A DNA stretch of 64,000 nucleotides from Macrolepiota albuminosa (GCA_027475525.1 JAMWFC010000113.1:2282001-2346000); one strand, 5' to 3'. Shown: positions 10,245 to 22,920, numbered from the stretch's first letter. Notes: generated from the letters alone by a model not told the origin. Numbers and translations are program-made.

Positions 10245-13200
10245 ACTAAAAACAACAGTCATCAGACAAAGGGACCTCATCCCGTTTGCTGAGGAAAGGA
10301 CATGACTCACTCAGAACACACGAGGGTTGCCAGTCCTCATAACACAACGGCTACCACTGGGTCCTGCTCCCATTGTAACTGGTGCACCACCTGCGGCATT
10401 TGCAGATGATGATAACTTTGCACACTTGGACAATAATCCAACGGTAGATGATGTAGATGATACAATGCCCGTATCCATAAGGCATGTAAAGGTGATTTGA
10501 ATGTATGCTATTATTGAGAGCAAATTATTCAAGTTCATACATAGACACAGGCAGATTATCTTAACGACTTCATCAACCATGTTCCACAGTTGCTCAATGG
10601 ATTGCTTGGTCGTGAATCAATGGATGACGTTACTGATTGCCTTGCTTGTCCTGACCATTACCTTGCACAATGGCGATGCCGTGATTGCGTTGGGTCAAGA
10701 ATATTGTTACTGATTGCCTTGCTTGTCCTGACCATTACCTTGCACAATGGCGATGCCGTGATTGCGTTGGGTCAAGAATATTCTGTTGCGGATGTTTCCG
10801 CCGCATGCACGACTCCAACCCGTTTCACCAACCTGAAGTATGGAATGGTAGGTATTTCCAACCAATGAATATGTCGGATACTGGAGGGTATTTCTATATC
10901 CAACACAATTCATTGCATGCAAACTGTCATCAAGGGAAGGTCAGGGTCAGGGCTCTTGAAGATCACGAGCAGAAAAAGGACATTCAGGAGCAAGAGTTTC
11001 TACGACTCAAATATCAACTGGATGTTGAACTTCCATCAGCGGATAGCGATCCGGGACATCCGGCAGCGCATCCATCCATGACTTCAGATTTCCTGAGCAG
11101 ACTTCAGGATGCCAGCCTTGATCAAATCATGGAAGAGGAAGAGCAAGAGGACCCAGAGAATAATGTGCCAATAGAAGATATTCCAGAAGATCGGCCAGCC
11201 ACGAACGGGTTCCGTATGGACAGATATGATTGCTTTGGGAATCCAATACAACGGATTGTTCACACAACTGGAGTACACTACATCACTGTCATTTCATGTG
11301 AGTGTTCTGGGATGGATGTCTTGGTGGAGGATACCATCCGCTCGCAGCTGGTCCCCAGTACATTTGATCGGACACAAACATATTTTACAACGGCTGTGCT
11401 GGACAACTTCCATCTGACAAATCTAGAGTGCAAAGCATCCGCCTACCAGTACTGGCAGAAAATTGCAAGAATAACTTCCCTGATTGCATCTTCTGGTGAG
11501 GTGGATAACCTTTACCGCGAGCTACGACGACTTTCTCGTTCATGGCGGTGGCTGAAGAAGTTGAAGTGGGCAGGCTTTGGCCATGATGAATCGAGGCATC
11601 CCATGGCGCCGGACCGTGGTGAACTTGCAATATTCTGTCCAACTTGTCCCCAACCAGGAGTCAATCTTCCATCCAACTGGGAAGAAGATCCCGTCCGGTG
11701 GAAGTTCAATCGTTCTTTAATGATGGACGGCAACTTCAAGGCAGATCACGTCCGACATTCTAATCCTGCTCATGATGTATGGCATTCAGAAGGCGGTGGT
11801 ATGATGGCCAGGAGGGATGAGCTCACCCACTATCTCAAGCGCGCAAAGGAACAGCCAACGGTGAGTGACATTCTTTAACTCTACCTGTCCGCCGTCCGCT
11901 CATCAATTCAATCCTGTCCGTCGGCCGTCCACTGGACCTCCGGCTGTCCAGGGAGCTGCCTGTGAAAACACATTCAAAGCTATTGAAAAGGCCCTGATGA
12001 TGAACAAGTCATGCGACATTACTGGTATTGTTGCAACGGCATGTACACGGCATGGCTGCTTTGCTCCTAATAGTGTAACAAACTTGACCCATGGTGAAGG
12101 CCAGGTTTACACAGACTTTTCCATCACATGGGCAGTTAAGACGACCAACATGGATGGGATTCAGCGTCTCCTACTGGTATATGACATAGCATGCCAGTGG
12201 TGTGTCAAATTTTCTGAATGGCTTGCCGAGGCCGGAGAAGTCCTGCCAGATAATCTACTCGTGGACTTTGCAATAGGACTTCTTCATGTCCATGGGCATA
12301 AGGAGGATTGTTTTTTCCGCTTTGCCCCGTCCTTCATTCCTGGGGCCGGTCATTTGGCTGGGGAGATAATTGAAAGTCTCTGGTCTACACTAAATGAAGT
12401 CTCACAGATGGCCCGTACGGCTACCTTGGCACATCGGGCAGAAATCCTTGATGATCACATGTGTGACTCAAACTGGAAGAAGCTGCTTGACATGGTTCTG
12501 TTCCTATGTCGAAAGTACAGGACTGCTGTTGAGATGAGAGATGCAGCCATTCAATATTTCACCGAGCGATCCGTTGGAATATCAACAGATTTACTAACAA
12601 GCTGGGAAGCCAGAATAGCTAAGGCAGAAAGGCTCAGAGAGAGCGATCCGTTGGAATATCAACAGATTTACTAACAAGCTGGGAAGCCAGAATAGCTAAG
12701 GCAGAAAGGCTCAGAGAGAGGGAAACCATAAAGCAATGGATATTCTGAAAGCTCATACAATGACCTTCAATAGTGCAAGTGAAGACCGAATGGCAGCAGA
12801 CAGTGGAAACCACTCAACGGATGTTGCAGCGATGGATATTCATTCCTTCTGGATTCAACTTGCCCTTGACATTGAGGAGCAGCAGTAAGGTGTATTGCTG
12901 ATGGCCCAAACTATTTCACTAATTGGAAGCTCAGAATTGCAATTCAGGACCAGGTTCGCCGTTTGAATCAGCATGCAAGCAATGATGATCGGCAAAAGGT
13001 CAAGGCGGAAAGAGAAATATTAAGGGTTCAACTCAATGTCCTTGCTGCTTCTCAGGACAGGAGCAGGTTCATTGCTGGTGGAAGGCGGACTGCCCCCCTG
13101 GAACCGGATGAAGTTCCTGGAGCCTTTGACGACAATGAAATGGCGGAAGATGGACAACCAGCGGATCCGCTGGTACCGCCGGCGGATAACCTTGAACCAA

Positions 13201-14001
13201 CGGATGTAGTTGTTCCAGAAGATTTTGAAATCTCCTTCCCATCTATGATCATGGGTAATGTCTCACCATTAACAATGATAGAGCGCAATCTGCGCTTGAT
13301 TCAAATTGAAAGGCTCCTGCAAGCCCTTCGGGAATTCATTGCAGAGAAATCATTCCTATATTCTCATGTCGTCCGGGTCGCCCCAAGCAAGAATGTGAAA
13401 ACTCAAGCTCGCGCATCTCTTCAAAGAATCCAGGCCTCAATCCTGGTGAAGGCTCGTGCCTATGCACAATGCCGCAGTGCTCTGCTGCGACTGGGATCGG
13501 ACCCCAGCATTCAGAGAAAGTATCCAGTTCTACAAAAAGCGGATTTGAATGCAAGCACAGCTATACAAGATCCCAACATTCCTGGTTTATCAAGGATCAA
13601 GGTATCTTGGATATGGCACTCTAATTCTGATGCAGAAAATGAATCTGCAACTATTTCTGAATGTGAGTCCTCTTGTTAACATTTCCGTTATCATTACATC
13701 CGTTTGTGAACATATCTCTTCAGTTAATCGTGTTCATTATCTACGTGCTAGAGCACAATGCAACAGATGGACAGAGGAATGTCAGCTTGTCACGAGTGAA
13801 ATGGAGTGGACAGTTCGGTATTTCTTCAACCAGGCAGATATTTGGTCGAAGCGTGGTATGTCAGTGAAGAAAAGAGGTCTCCAGTCATATGCCCACAAAA
13901 AGGTGGCCATGTGGCAAGAATTGGCCTCGATGGCAATTGATAAATTTAGGCGGGTGCTTCCTGATTTTATTCCCCCCCAAACTGCAAGAGATCTGCTGTG
14001 A
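10213..14001 (+). CDS. KDZ transposase with CxC2-like cysteine cluster
   Basis: Six exons: 10213-10257, 10315-10491, 10545-11860, 11952-12884, 12935-13662 and 13724-14001. All introns are GT-AG. The first exon (with a KKRK stretch) is the least certain. With one copy of the 77-bp duplications at 10629 and 12564 the model gives about 1107 residues, a normal length for the family, with one single-base frameshift left near 12725-12735. About residues 105-150 form the zinc cluster C-x2-C...RCRDC...CCGCFRRMH...WNGRYF. The KDZ catalytic region spans about 410-770, with MMDGNFKADHV, ACTRHGCF, YDIACQW, GLLHVHGHKEDC and IESLWSTLNEVSQM segments. The C-terminal 300 residues are helical and charged. Expected role: cutting and joining the element's ends in the nucleus. 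Confidence 0.9.
10629..10782. repeat. 77-bp exact tandem duplication in the transposase
   Basis: Copies start at 10629 and 10706, over the CxC2 cluster. With one copy the exon has 413 whole codons. Confidence 0.9.
12564..12717. repeat. 77-bp exact tandem duplication in the transposase
   Basis: Copies at 12564-12640 and 12641-12717. Counting one copy extends the frame but a separate one-base shift remains just after it. Confidence 0.9.
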
Positions 14002-14008
14002 AAATGGT

Positions 14009-14108
14009 GGATGCAGAGACAGATTGATGTTACGGATGCAGAGACAGATTGATGTGACGGATGCAGAGACGGATTGATGTGACGGATGCAGAGACGGATT
14101 GAACTGAT
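14009..14108. repeat. 25-bp minisatellite, four copies
   Basis: GGATGCAGAGACRGATTGATGT units starting at 14009, 14034, 14059 and 14084 in the 248-bp spacer between the transposase and gene D. The core contains the GGATGC and ACGGAT words found in the TIRs. Confidence 0.8.
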
Positions 14109-14249
14109 GGATGCAGCTTGCTGCCATCAGCGGATGATCGGAACGGATTTGTGACAGTCACGTGCAATGGAATTGTTGAAAATCACTTTTGTTTACAAGG
14201 CACAAAAATCTGATACATAGCAGTATCCGCTTCTACAAGCAAGAGTGCA

Positions 14250-16350
14250 ATGGCGTCTACCTCTGTACCACACAATGTCATGTCCCAAGCTACTGTACTA
14301 GAAAATTTGCAAGAGGTTGTTGACTACATCGAGTCACGCCTCATTGCAGCACTTTCCATATTTGGCAATCTTGCACCAAGTCTTGAAGCGGAAGAGGCAT
14401 GGATTATCCAGCATCTAGACAAGGAGTTGGTAAGATAACTTCAAAATGTGTAAATATATTAGGATCTGACTGTGTGCCATAGAACTTTGTATTGTCATAT
14501 CTGGGGGCTGCATCACTGAATAATGTGGTCTGCAATGTCCCAGACATTATCAAAAGCATGAGCCGATTTTTCCCTCTCCAAAATCAGCAAACTTTGTCCA
14601 CAGAGATCCTGGAGTTTGTTGATGGCCATCAAGGTCTTATTAGAAATCTGTATGGCTGTGATTGGTGGAACCACATTGGCTGAGAGGATGTTCAGGTCTT
14701 AAGCAATGAAACGCTGGAGCATTGCCTTCTCGTACATCAGCAAGGCTTCCACTCTCTTGAAAGCTTCTTGGCATGCAACCGCCGGCCGCCCATGACATTG
14801 CCATCCGATGGATTGGTGTCCGTCCCAGCACCAGACGATTTGCTCCGTGTGTTTGCAGGTAGCGGATCCACCAGGGGCCACCAGCGGATGCTTCTAGCCC
14901 TAGACAAGTGGCGGTCGCTGGATAGGACGGAACATGTGCCAACGGCCAACGATATGATCCGCCTGTTTGCTGGCAGCAAGTCCGTTGCTGCTTCCGTTGT
15001 CAGTTCTGTTGCCAGGTCCGTGGATCCTGCTCGGACGGGCCAATTGACAGGCATCGAGTCCCATACCAACAGTATTGATGGTGAGCAGCCTGATCCTCAA
15101 GACTGCCTCTCCATGGCGCATCCTACCACTCTCCCTGATGTTGACTCTCCCCAATGGCCATCCTTGACACATATCGAACCCTCGAACGCACAACATCCAT
15201 TCCACCACCTCTACAGTCAGAGTAAACCTGGACTGGTGTATGGCCCTACAATGGAAAACTCTCGCGTTGTGGTTCAACCGGCATCCCAACTTCCTTCCGC
15301 CCCAGCAGCTCATGTCCGTGGGACATTCAGGGAGCTGGGGGAAACTGACGACAACCAGGTGGATATCCCTAATCCATCCATTAGTGATCCTGACTTAGAG
15401 GGTATCCCTCCTTTGTTCATTCCTGCGGAAGAGGAGACGGAAGATGAATCTTTGCCACCTTTGTTCATTCCTGCGGAAGAGGAGACGGAAGACAAATCTT
15501 TGCCGTCTTTGTTTATTCCTGCGCAAGAGGAGATGGAAGAGGATTCTTTGCCTCCTTTGTTTATTCCTGCGGAAGAGGAGACTGAAGACAATGATTTGCC
15601 CCCTTTGTTCATTTCTGCGGAAGAGGAGATGGACGATGATTCTTTGCCACCTCTATTCATTGTTGGTGAAGGAGCAGAAGGACTAACAGTGATGGAGACC
15701 GTGGCGGCCGGTGACGGCGGACAAACGGAAGTCCGGAGCGGCGGACGTATGGCAACCGAGGACGAAGAAAACCTTCCGCCGCTATTTCTTGTGATGGCAG
15801 AAGAGACGGATGGAGGCATGGCAGCCGATGACAAAGAAAATCTTCCACCACTTTTTGATGTAACGGCTCTTCAAATCCCGTCTTCCCCCTTCCAACAATC
15901 TCCTTCTCCAACCCTACCTACTGGTAACAATGTCCGGGAGTGGGAGGAATATGAGTCACATATGACTCGACGTGAGGATCAGAGAAGAATTAACAAATTG
16001 TATCAACAACGTGAGTATAATTTGGCACTGGTAATCATAGTTAATTTATTTCAACAGAACAAGAATTTTGTGCTAGAGCAAAACATGGTCGATGTAGGCC
16101 CATTGGCCCTTTCAATCAAGCTGGTCATACTGATGATGTGTCTGTTGATATGTCAGAGTCACCCTCACCATCTTCATCGTCAGGCCTGATAGCAAAGTAT
16201 GAAGACATCACACTTCCCAGACCTCAAGGGCCATATACACCGGATGACTTTGCATTTTTGACAGCAGACTACCTGCTTGATGAGGATTTGTTCTATTCAG
16301 ACACATTACATGAATCTAATGAAGAGGAGGAATACACATCAGACGAGTAA
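14250..16350 (+). CDS. KDZ gene D: acidic protein with LPPLF repeats
   Basis: Four exons: 14250-14429, 14483-14649, 14704-16010 and 16058-16350. The GT-AG introns of 53, 54 and 47 nt have fitting phases and give an uninterrupted 648-residue protein. The N-terminal ~115 residues are predicted helical. From about residue 345 a unit of about 20 residues repeats (LPPLFIPAEEETEDES and variants), five nearly regular copies followed by three looser ones (ENLPPLF at about 470 and 495). The C-terminus is Ser/Glu/Asp-rich. Short hydrophobic plugs in an acidic background look like linear interaction motifs or activation-domain repeats; function unknown. It is downstream of the transposase in the same direction and, unlike genes A and C, has no stop. 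Confidence 0.72.
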
Positions 16351-17099
16351 TTTAATCCTTAGTTACTATAATTCTTGGCTTTTCCGTTGGTTATTTTTTG
16401 TCAAGATTAACCGTCCCGTTGTGCCGCTGATATTTTTCGTCAAGATTAACCGTCCCATTGTGCCGTTGACAAATCCATTATAAATCTGTTTGATCCGTTA
16501 CCTCCAGTTGTGCACTAGAAGGAACATAAACTGACAATATTCTGCTAGACCACAGGACATTCTGTGGATTATACATAAATATCACTCTAGTATTGTGTAC
16601 TAGGCTACAGCACTTTACTACAGACATTTCAATTAGTTTGGACAGGACTCAGGTCCACTAAGATTAACCGTCCCATTGTTTTGTTCCGTTATGCCACTCT
16701 CATGAACGCAAAAAACAACACACTCTTCAACGATTACACAAGGGGGACTCGAACCCTTGAATTGGGCAGTAGAAAGAATATAGACGTAAATAACAATTAG
16801 TAAAACAAAGTTATGTCATGTCTAATGATGTGCACTAGTGGGATTCGAACCCGGCTCTTGTGCACAATATGAAATATCAATGTATCAATATTCCATTCAA
16901 CCACAGACCCTTACCAAAAATTAGTACAGTTTACATCTAGTGCAAAAATGCAGCAGTATAAAAAGACACCATTATACGTCATTATGGTGGACTAGGAAAG
17001 TCTGGACTAGGGGAGTCGAACCTGCCACTCCACACAATACTGAAAATTGAGTGGGTCAGATCAACTACCATAGGCCACTGACAGGCAGGTTTGACCCCC
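16351..17099. repeat. Right subterminal region with tRNA-like units
   Basis: No protein gene. It holds a 39-bp imperfect repeat (from 16400 and 16439, with GTCAAGATTAACCGTCCC), a further AGATTAACCGTCCCATTG copy near 16660, a partial B box on the minus strand near 16740, a tRNA-like unit on the minus strand at 16831-16912 (B box GGTTCGAATCC, the canonical form), and another degenerate one at about 17003-17085. Confidence 0.6.
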
Positions 17100-19160
17100 T
17101 TCTAAGTAAGCGCCTGTGGTACAATGGAATATTGATAAATTGATATTTGATATTGTGCACAAGAGGTGGGTTCGACTCCTGCTAGTGCATATTAGAGCAG
17201 CAGGCCGCTGATGTCCGCTAGCATCATTAATGTGATCCGTTTAAAACTCCAGAGATTTCTGCAGTGGCATGGGTTGGTCGTCTTTGCGCATGTGGTCATT
17301 CCAGATCTCATGACTATGCGCAACTTCGTCCAACCCATACCCGCTTCAGTAATTTCTGGCGTTTTTAACGGATCAACTTGATGATGCTAGCGAGTGATGA
17401 ACAGATATTTTATTAGGGCTTACAGGCCCTATTAAAATATTTGTCACTAGCAGGAGTCCAACCCGCCTCTCAATATTCCATTGTCACCATTAGACCCCAT
17501 TAAGGTGGAGTAGGGGGAGTAGAACCCACCGCTGTACACAATATTGAATATCAATAAACGAATATTCCACTGAACCACTGGGACTGGTTGCACCGCTGAC
17601 GTCAGCTGGCTCACATGCCGACGTCAGCTACCGTCCGCTACCGTCCGCTGGCATGCCAGCGGACAGCGGACACTCACGCACCCTCTTCCGCCCTTCCCCC
17701 TCTTTCTCCCCAGTGCCATCCTCTCCACTCCCCACACTACCTCACACGCCACCCCCATCCACCACATGCACCCCGCTTCCCTCCTCCCCCCTGACCTGAC
17801 GTCCGACGTCTGCTACGTCCGCTGGGGTACCAGCGGACACCCACGCTCCTCCCCTTCCCCCTTCCCCCTCTTTCTCCCCACCCCCATCCCTCTTCCGCCA
17901 CCCCCCACAGCGGACACCCATGCTCCTCCCCTTCCCCCTTCCCCCTCTTTCTCCCCACCCCCATCCCTCTTCCGCCACCCCCCATGCTCTCCGAGACGCC
18001 ACCCTATGCGGCGGACACCCACGCACCCTGTTTCCTTCTCTCCTGCCCTGATGCCGGACGATGCCGGGGATTGCCGATGGATTCCCATGGATTCCAACGG
18101 ATACCAGCGGATATCTGGTAGATGCCGACGGATGCACGATAGATGCCGACGGATGCCAACGGATGCCAGCGGGTCACGACGGCTGCCGACGAACTCCGAC
18201 GGATGCCAGCTGATGGCTGCTGATGCCAACGCCCCTTTCAGGCCACAAAAACTCTTTTGGGAGGTATGCCACCCCCCTTCCACCTCAAAAAATCCATATG
18301 GGAACCTGCGGAAACGTAGGTGGGCGTCCGTTCATTGTGTTATCCGACCTTTGAATCTATCTGTTAGTAATGGACCTGTGGTGCAACAGTTAAATGTGCG
18401 TTCCGTTGCTGGAGGCTTTCCCAAGGCCAGAGGTTCGATTCCCCCCCACAGGCATACGGCGGGCAAGACGAAGTTACTTTTTTCCTTGGTCCAACCAGAC
18501 TCCGTGGACCTGCGTAGGCCTCTGTGGATGTCTGCTGGTGTCCTGCGCAGGCCTGGGAGGGCCCGCGTAGGTTTGAGTCCGTCAACGTACGTCTGCATGG
18601 ATGTCCGCTGGTGGCTTGCATAGGCCTGCGTAGATTTTCAGGGCCCTTTCATGGACGTATGCTGGCATCGGGGGTGGGAAAAGGATGGAAGGGGAGACGC
18701 GCAGCCTTGAGTTATTGCGGGGAGGAATGGAGAGGGGAGGGAAGTGGGGAACCTCGAGGAGGGTTTATTCATGCCATGAAGTCCGCCAATGGAGGAGGTT
18801 TTCACTTGTGTGCTGATGCCCGCCGGCGGCCGCTGATGCACATTGACGTCCGCTAGTGTCCGCTGGCATCCGCGGTTTTCACTCGTGTGCTGATGCCCGC
18901 CGGCGGCCGCTGATGCACATTGACGTCCGCTAGTGTCCGCTGGCATCCGCCGGGCCTGCGTGCGCATGTGTGTGCCCGCCTTTTATTGATCCACTGGACC
19001 GTGTCATACAGCACATTGTGACACGTCCACAGCTCTGTATTCTATGGCACTGTGGGGACTGCTCCGCTCCAGTGTAGCGGACTCCGCTGGACATGTATGG
19101 TACGGCACAAAGCGGGCTCCTGTACAACGTATGACACGTACCGTTGTGATGTCTCTATGT
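17100..19160 (-). repeat. Right terminal inverted repeat of the KDZ element
   Basis: Inverted counterpart of 1953-4330. Contains tRNA-like units at 17110-17189 (plus), about 17443-17505 (minus), about 17507-17585 (minus) and 18374-18453 (plus), the C-rich tract 17690-17990, the ACGGATGCC cluster 18045-18225, and a near-exact period-77 duplication at 18797 and 18874 (one mismatch). The outer end reads out to CATCACAACGG in reverse complement. No convincing protein-coding gene. Confidence 0.85.
18374..18453 (+). tRNA. tRNA-like unit in the right TIR
   Basis: Inverted copy of 2742-2821, same 80-bp length, with A-box-like TGGTGCAACAG and B box GGTTCGATTCC. A few substitutions in the T stem weaken it compared with the left copy. 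Confidence 0.4.
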
Positions 19161-20122
19161 GTGTTGTGAATCTATCTCAAGGAGATAGTACGCCTCCATG
19201 GACTGCCAAGTTTGATCGTAAGCGATCGAGATGCTAAGTTCACTTCCAAATGGTGGAAGGAGTTGCACAAACTGCTGGGAGCAAAGTTGCTCATGTTGAC
19301 GTTGTTTCATCCGCAAACGGATGATCAAACTGAACGCGCAAATAGAAATATTGCGCAAATCCTGCGAGCGTTTGTACGTCCTGCTCAGAAGGACTGGGTG
19401 GATAGATGTCCCCTTGTGGAATTTGCGATAAACGCGAGCATATCAGAAACTACAGGGTATTCACCCTTTGAACTCAACAATGGCTACATGCCATCCATGA
19501 TTCGTGAACTTTGTATGGACAAAGTTATTCATGTGGGAGTAAAGCAGTTTGCGCGCAATGCGCTAAGGAATCTGGCAGATGCCCATGATGCAATTATAGA
19601 ATCGCGTGTATGGCAGACCAAACATGCGAATAATTGCAGACGTGATGAGCTGGACATCGAGAAAGGGAGCCTAGTGTACCTTTTGACGAAGAACTTGAAC
19701 CTGCCAAAAGGCAGGGTGAGTAAGTTGTGTCCGAAGTGGATTGGGCCATATAAGGTCCTTGAGGCGGAGCCGAGCACGTATAACTACGTGCTGGAACTAC
19801 CCCAGGCACTGCAAGCGCGCAGGATAGTGCCCAAGTTTCACGTGTTGCTATTGCAACCGTATATGGTCAGTAGTGATGCGCTCTTCCCTAACCGCGCAAC
19901 TCCGGAGCCGTATGACTTTGGAACTGGCAATGACTAGGAGTGGTTTGTAAATGACCTCATAGGTCATTGGTGGACAAAAGGAAACCTTGAATTTGAGGTA
20001 AGATGGAGCTTAGGTGATACTACCTGGGAACCGCTAGTGAACTGCAAAGACCTTGCAGTGATGGACAGGTATCTAGAGCTGCAGGGTGTGAAACACCCTC
20101 AACAGCTAACAAAACGCACGTA
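19161..20122 (+). pseudogene. A1 pol, part 2: integrase core, C-terminus and chromodomain-like tail
   Basis: Resumes the integrase cut at 1952. The second catalytic Asp is in VSDRDAKF and the Glu in HPQTDDQTERAN, so the DDE residues are present. The GPY-like region (KWIGPYKVLE) and a chromodomain-like tail (EWFVNDLIGH...LEFEVRW...DTTWEP) follow. A TAG at 19935-19937 separates the two where A3 has a sense codon. The chromodomain of such elements tethers integration to marked chromatin. The frame across the KDZ insertion is interrupted only by the transposon and its duplicated target. Confidence 0.85.
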
Positions 20123-22766
20123 ATGCGCATGTGGTGGTGGAATGTGGACAAAGTCCACTTTGATCGCCAGTGAGAGGCCGGGTGGCATGTATTTGTGGTT
20201 GTTTACACCACTAGCGGAGTTGGAAGATTGTTTTTTTTCTTTCTTTTCTCAGTTCCAATACACGTAGTCTACGTGTCTAGTGAAAATGGCCTATTGGGGG
20301 CTGCAAAAGGGTGATCAGAGCCGGCAAGGCTCTAGTAGAGGGGGGAGACCCCCGAATATACAAAACCGTGATTATCCTGATCAGTACCAGAGGCAGCTGC
20401 CATATCCGGCAGTAAGCCAGTTTCAGTCAGCAGGCATGGCCTACCCAGGCCGTGACAAGCCATTTCCATACCAGACACCTCTCCATTCGCAAGAGATGGA
20501 AGTTGATGATGAAGGGCGCTATGGGCGCCCGGAGGACAGCACGTGCTGTGAGCGCTACTATCAGGAACCGTTGGCACGTCCAGCTGCGTTGCATCCGACG
20601 TATGTGGGTGTGGTGACAGGGCCACCATCAGTACCATGGGCGCATCAGCCTGTGGAAGAGTCATATGGGGAGCCTGCGCCACAAGTGCAGAGTTTAGCAG
20701 TGTCAGACGTGCTGTTGGGCAGACTGGAAGCAGCAGGACAGCCAGTTCCTGCAACTGCGTCCTTTCTGCAGGACAGTTTGGCCGTGATGGTGATAGAGGG
20801 ATTGCTCAACCAGATTGAGCTGATAAAGAGGCAGCGCGTTGCAGTGCTGGAACAAATCAAACGCGCGTCTAAGCGCAAAATCGCCACGGGTGAGGAACTG
20901 ACCGCCGAGGTCAAGAGGGCTAAATATCAGCCCAGTCAACCAGTCAACCCTCCACAGGCAAGGATGCCGTCGGAAGCGCAATTTGCGCGCCATGAGCAGC
21001 CTGCTCAGCCCGTGGCTTTGTCATCACAGTTGCCCGAGTCGGGCCCTCAGGCCTCCTCAGAGTCGCTGACTGCAGTCAGTGAATCCTTGGCAGATTTGTC
21101 CCTGGGCCAGCGGAAAACCACATCATCCTGGGCCCCATTTAGGGGGTCCAAAACCGTTGCTGTGGCGCCAAGAGCGCCCACTACCGTTGTTCCTTGAGCT
21201 GAGCCTGGGGGGAGAACTCTGGCGCGAAATGCGCCTGTCCCCCTGGTGGCTCAGCCATCATTTGGATCTTCCGCCCCGGTCAAGTCGGGGTCGGTACGCC
21301 AACGTCGAGGCTGTAAGCCTCCTCTTGATGCCTCCAAGCTGGAGGTGATAGAGTTCCCAGCTGGCATTCCCGCACAGGCTGGGAAGGTCTTGATGTTGTT
21401 TCTGTTGCCTGTTACCGTGCCTGCACCGCAGGCACACTTTTCCGTGGTTGTTTTGACCACCAACCCTTGCTCTCCTGAGCAATATGACGGTCTGGTGGTG
21501 ACCTCGAAGAATTGTTCCATGCCTGAAAAAGGCAAAGCACTCGTGGCCTCCTTATCCGACAAGAGCGACTATGGAGAGTCGAGCTCAGAGCATGAGGAGG
21601 AGGCAGAGGAAGGGGAATCGGCGGTGGACCGATTCCAGCAAGTATCGCGCAATAAGCACATTGCAAAGAAGAAGGCAATTTGCACCAAAGAGCTGCGGGC
21701 CTTCAAGCAGAGGTCTGAGGATGAGTTTTCGGGGAGAATCCCCAATGGATTGGGAGTGAAGGTGTGGGGACCGCTCGATATCGAGCGAACAAATTTGTGC
21801 TTCAGGGGAGCACTCAGCCACTGCACTTATTATTCGTATCATTCGAATACCGTGCTGTTGGGAGCCGAGGCCAACTGGGCAGCAGCATATGAGTTTTTGT
21901 CTGGGCATCGTGCTGGCATTCTGGCCAGCGTTGTTTACAAGTATTCCCCTTGTGGCCTTCAGCGCATGCCATTAGAGCTGGATCAGCTCTATAAATATTA
22001 TTCGAACAAGCATGCTCCCCGTCGCAAACAGGTTACCACCTACCTCCTCATCACGGAGCTTCAGATGTTTGCCCAGCGAACCGATGAGTCATTACATGAC
22101 CAAACAATGATGCTCCTGATGAAGGACCTGTGCTATCAAGACCTTGTCAACCCAGCCCAGGGGACAGACGACCTTGCGCTCGTCGAGCGCCGACACATTC
22201 CGGGGCGCTTTCTGCGCACAAAAGAAGATGGCTCGACCGCACTGCGCATAATGCGCACTCAAGACCCTTCCACTCCATTTGACCTGGATCAGCTTGCGCA
22301 GTATGCGCTGATCTTTGGTCGTCGGGGGTTGGAAAACACGTATCAAGGCATTGCAGTCGACCATGCCTACCGTATGCACTGGCAAACCCTCTTCGGGTTC
22401 GCCTTATGCCAAGCCCTTTGCGCTAACAGCGCAGCCAAGCCCATGATCGTGCGGCGCATGACCCTCGTCATGGCCCGCCCAGGTCTTTACCGTGAGGCTA
22501 TTGCCTCTTATGATGCCATGTTCCCAGACCAGCCGTTTGAGCCCCAGAGAGAGCACCAGCTGGAACTTCATCCTGTGCACATACCAGATGACTTTGCATG
22601 GAACTTTTCTGACGACGATGATAGGCTTCTACTCGGACTGAGCGCATCAAGGGACATTATAGGCCAACCAACACTTGACATACTGAGGGCTCTAGCGACC
22701 AGTTGGGAATATAGAGCAGCTCTAGCTCTGGCAACCGACTACAGGATTTAGACATTTATCCTAACT

Positions 22767-22920
22767 ACTAGCTACCCAGCTTTCAGCACACTCCATTCAC
22801 CTATTCCAAGGACGAAGGAGGCCCATAACGTATAGCGCTAACAACTAGCTACCCAGCTTTCAGCACACTCCATTCACCTATTCCAAGGACGAAGGAGGCC
22901 CATAACGTATAGCGCTAACA
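22767..22920. repeat. 77-bp exact tandem duplication in solo LTR
   Basis: Copies start at 22767 and 22844. The homologous solo LTR at 30304 has no such duplication. Confidence 0.88.

Larger units (their letters stand above)
1953..19160 (+). mobile_element. 17.2 kb KDZ (Kyakuja-Dileera-Zisupton) DNA transposon with ~2 kb TIRs
   Basis: Bounded by long inverted repeats (about 1953-4330 and 17100-19160) and inserted in the A1 integrase. Inside are four multi-exon genes: gene A (plus), gene C (minus), the KDZ transposase (plus, divergent from gene C) and gene D (plus). Between genes and TIRs lie tRNA-like units and short repeats. KDZ elements are a known class of large basidiomycete DNA transposons; the transposase here has the CxC2-like cluster typical of them. 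No TET/JBP dioxygenase gene, a known companion of some KDZ elements, is visible. Two in-frame TGA codons and one single-base frameshift suggest a recently inactivated copy. The outermost ~10 bp of the two ends differ; the match starts at CATCACAACGG. Confidence 0.88.

Noticed and set aside
1953..19160. A TET/JBP dioxygenase gene as KDZ companion
   Set aside because: Known companions of some KDZ elements, so I looked on both strands. No HxD-type dioxygenase motif or matching spliced frame was found; the three cargo genes are something else.
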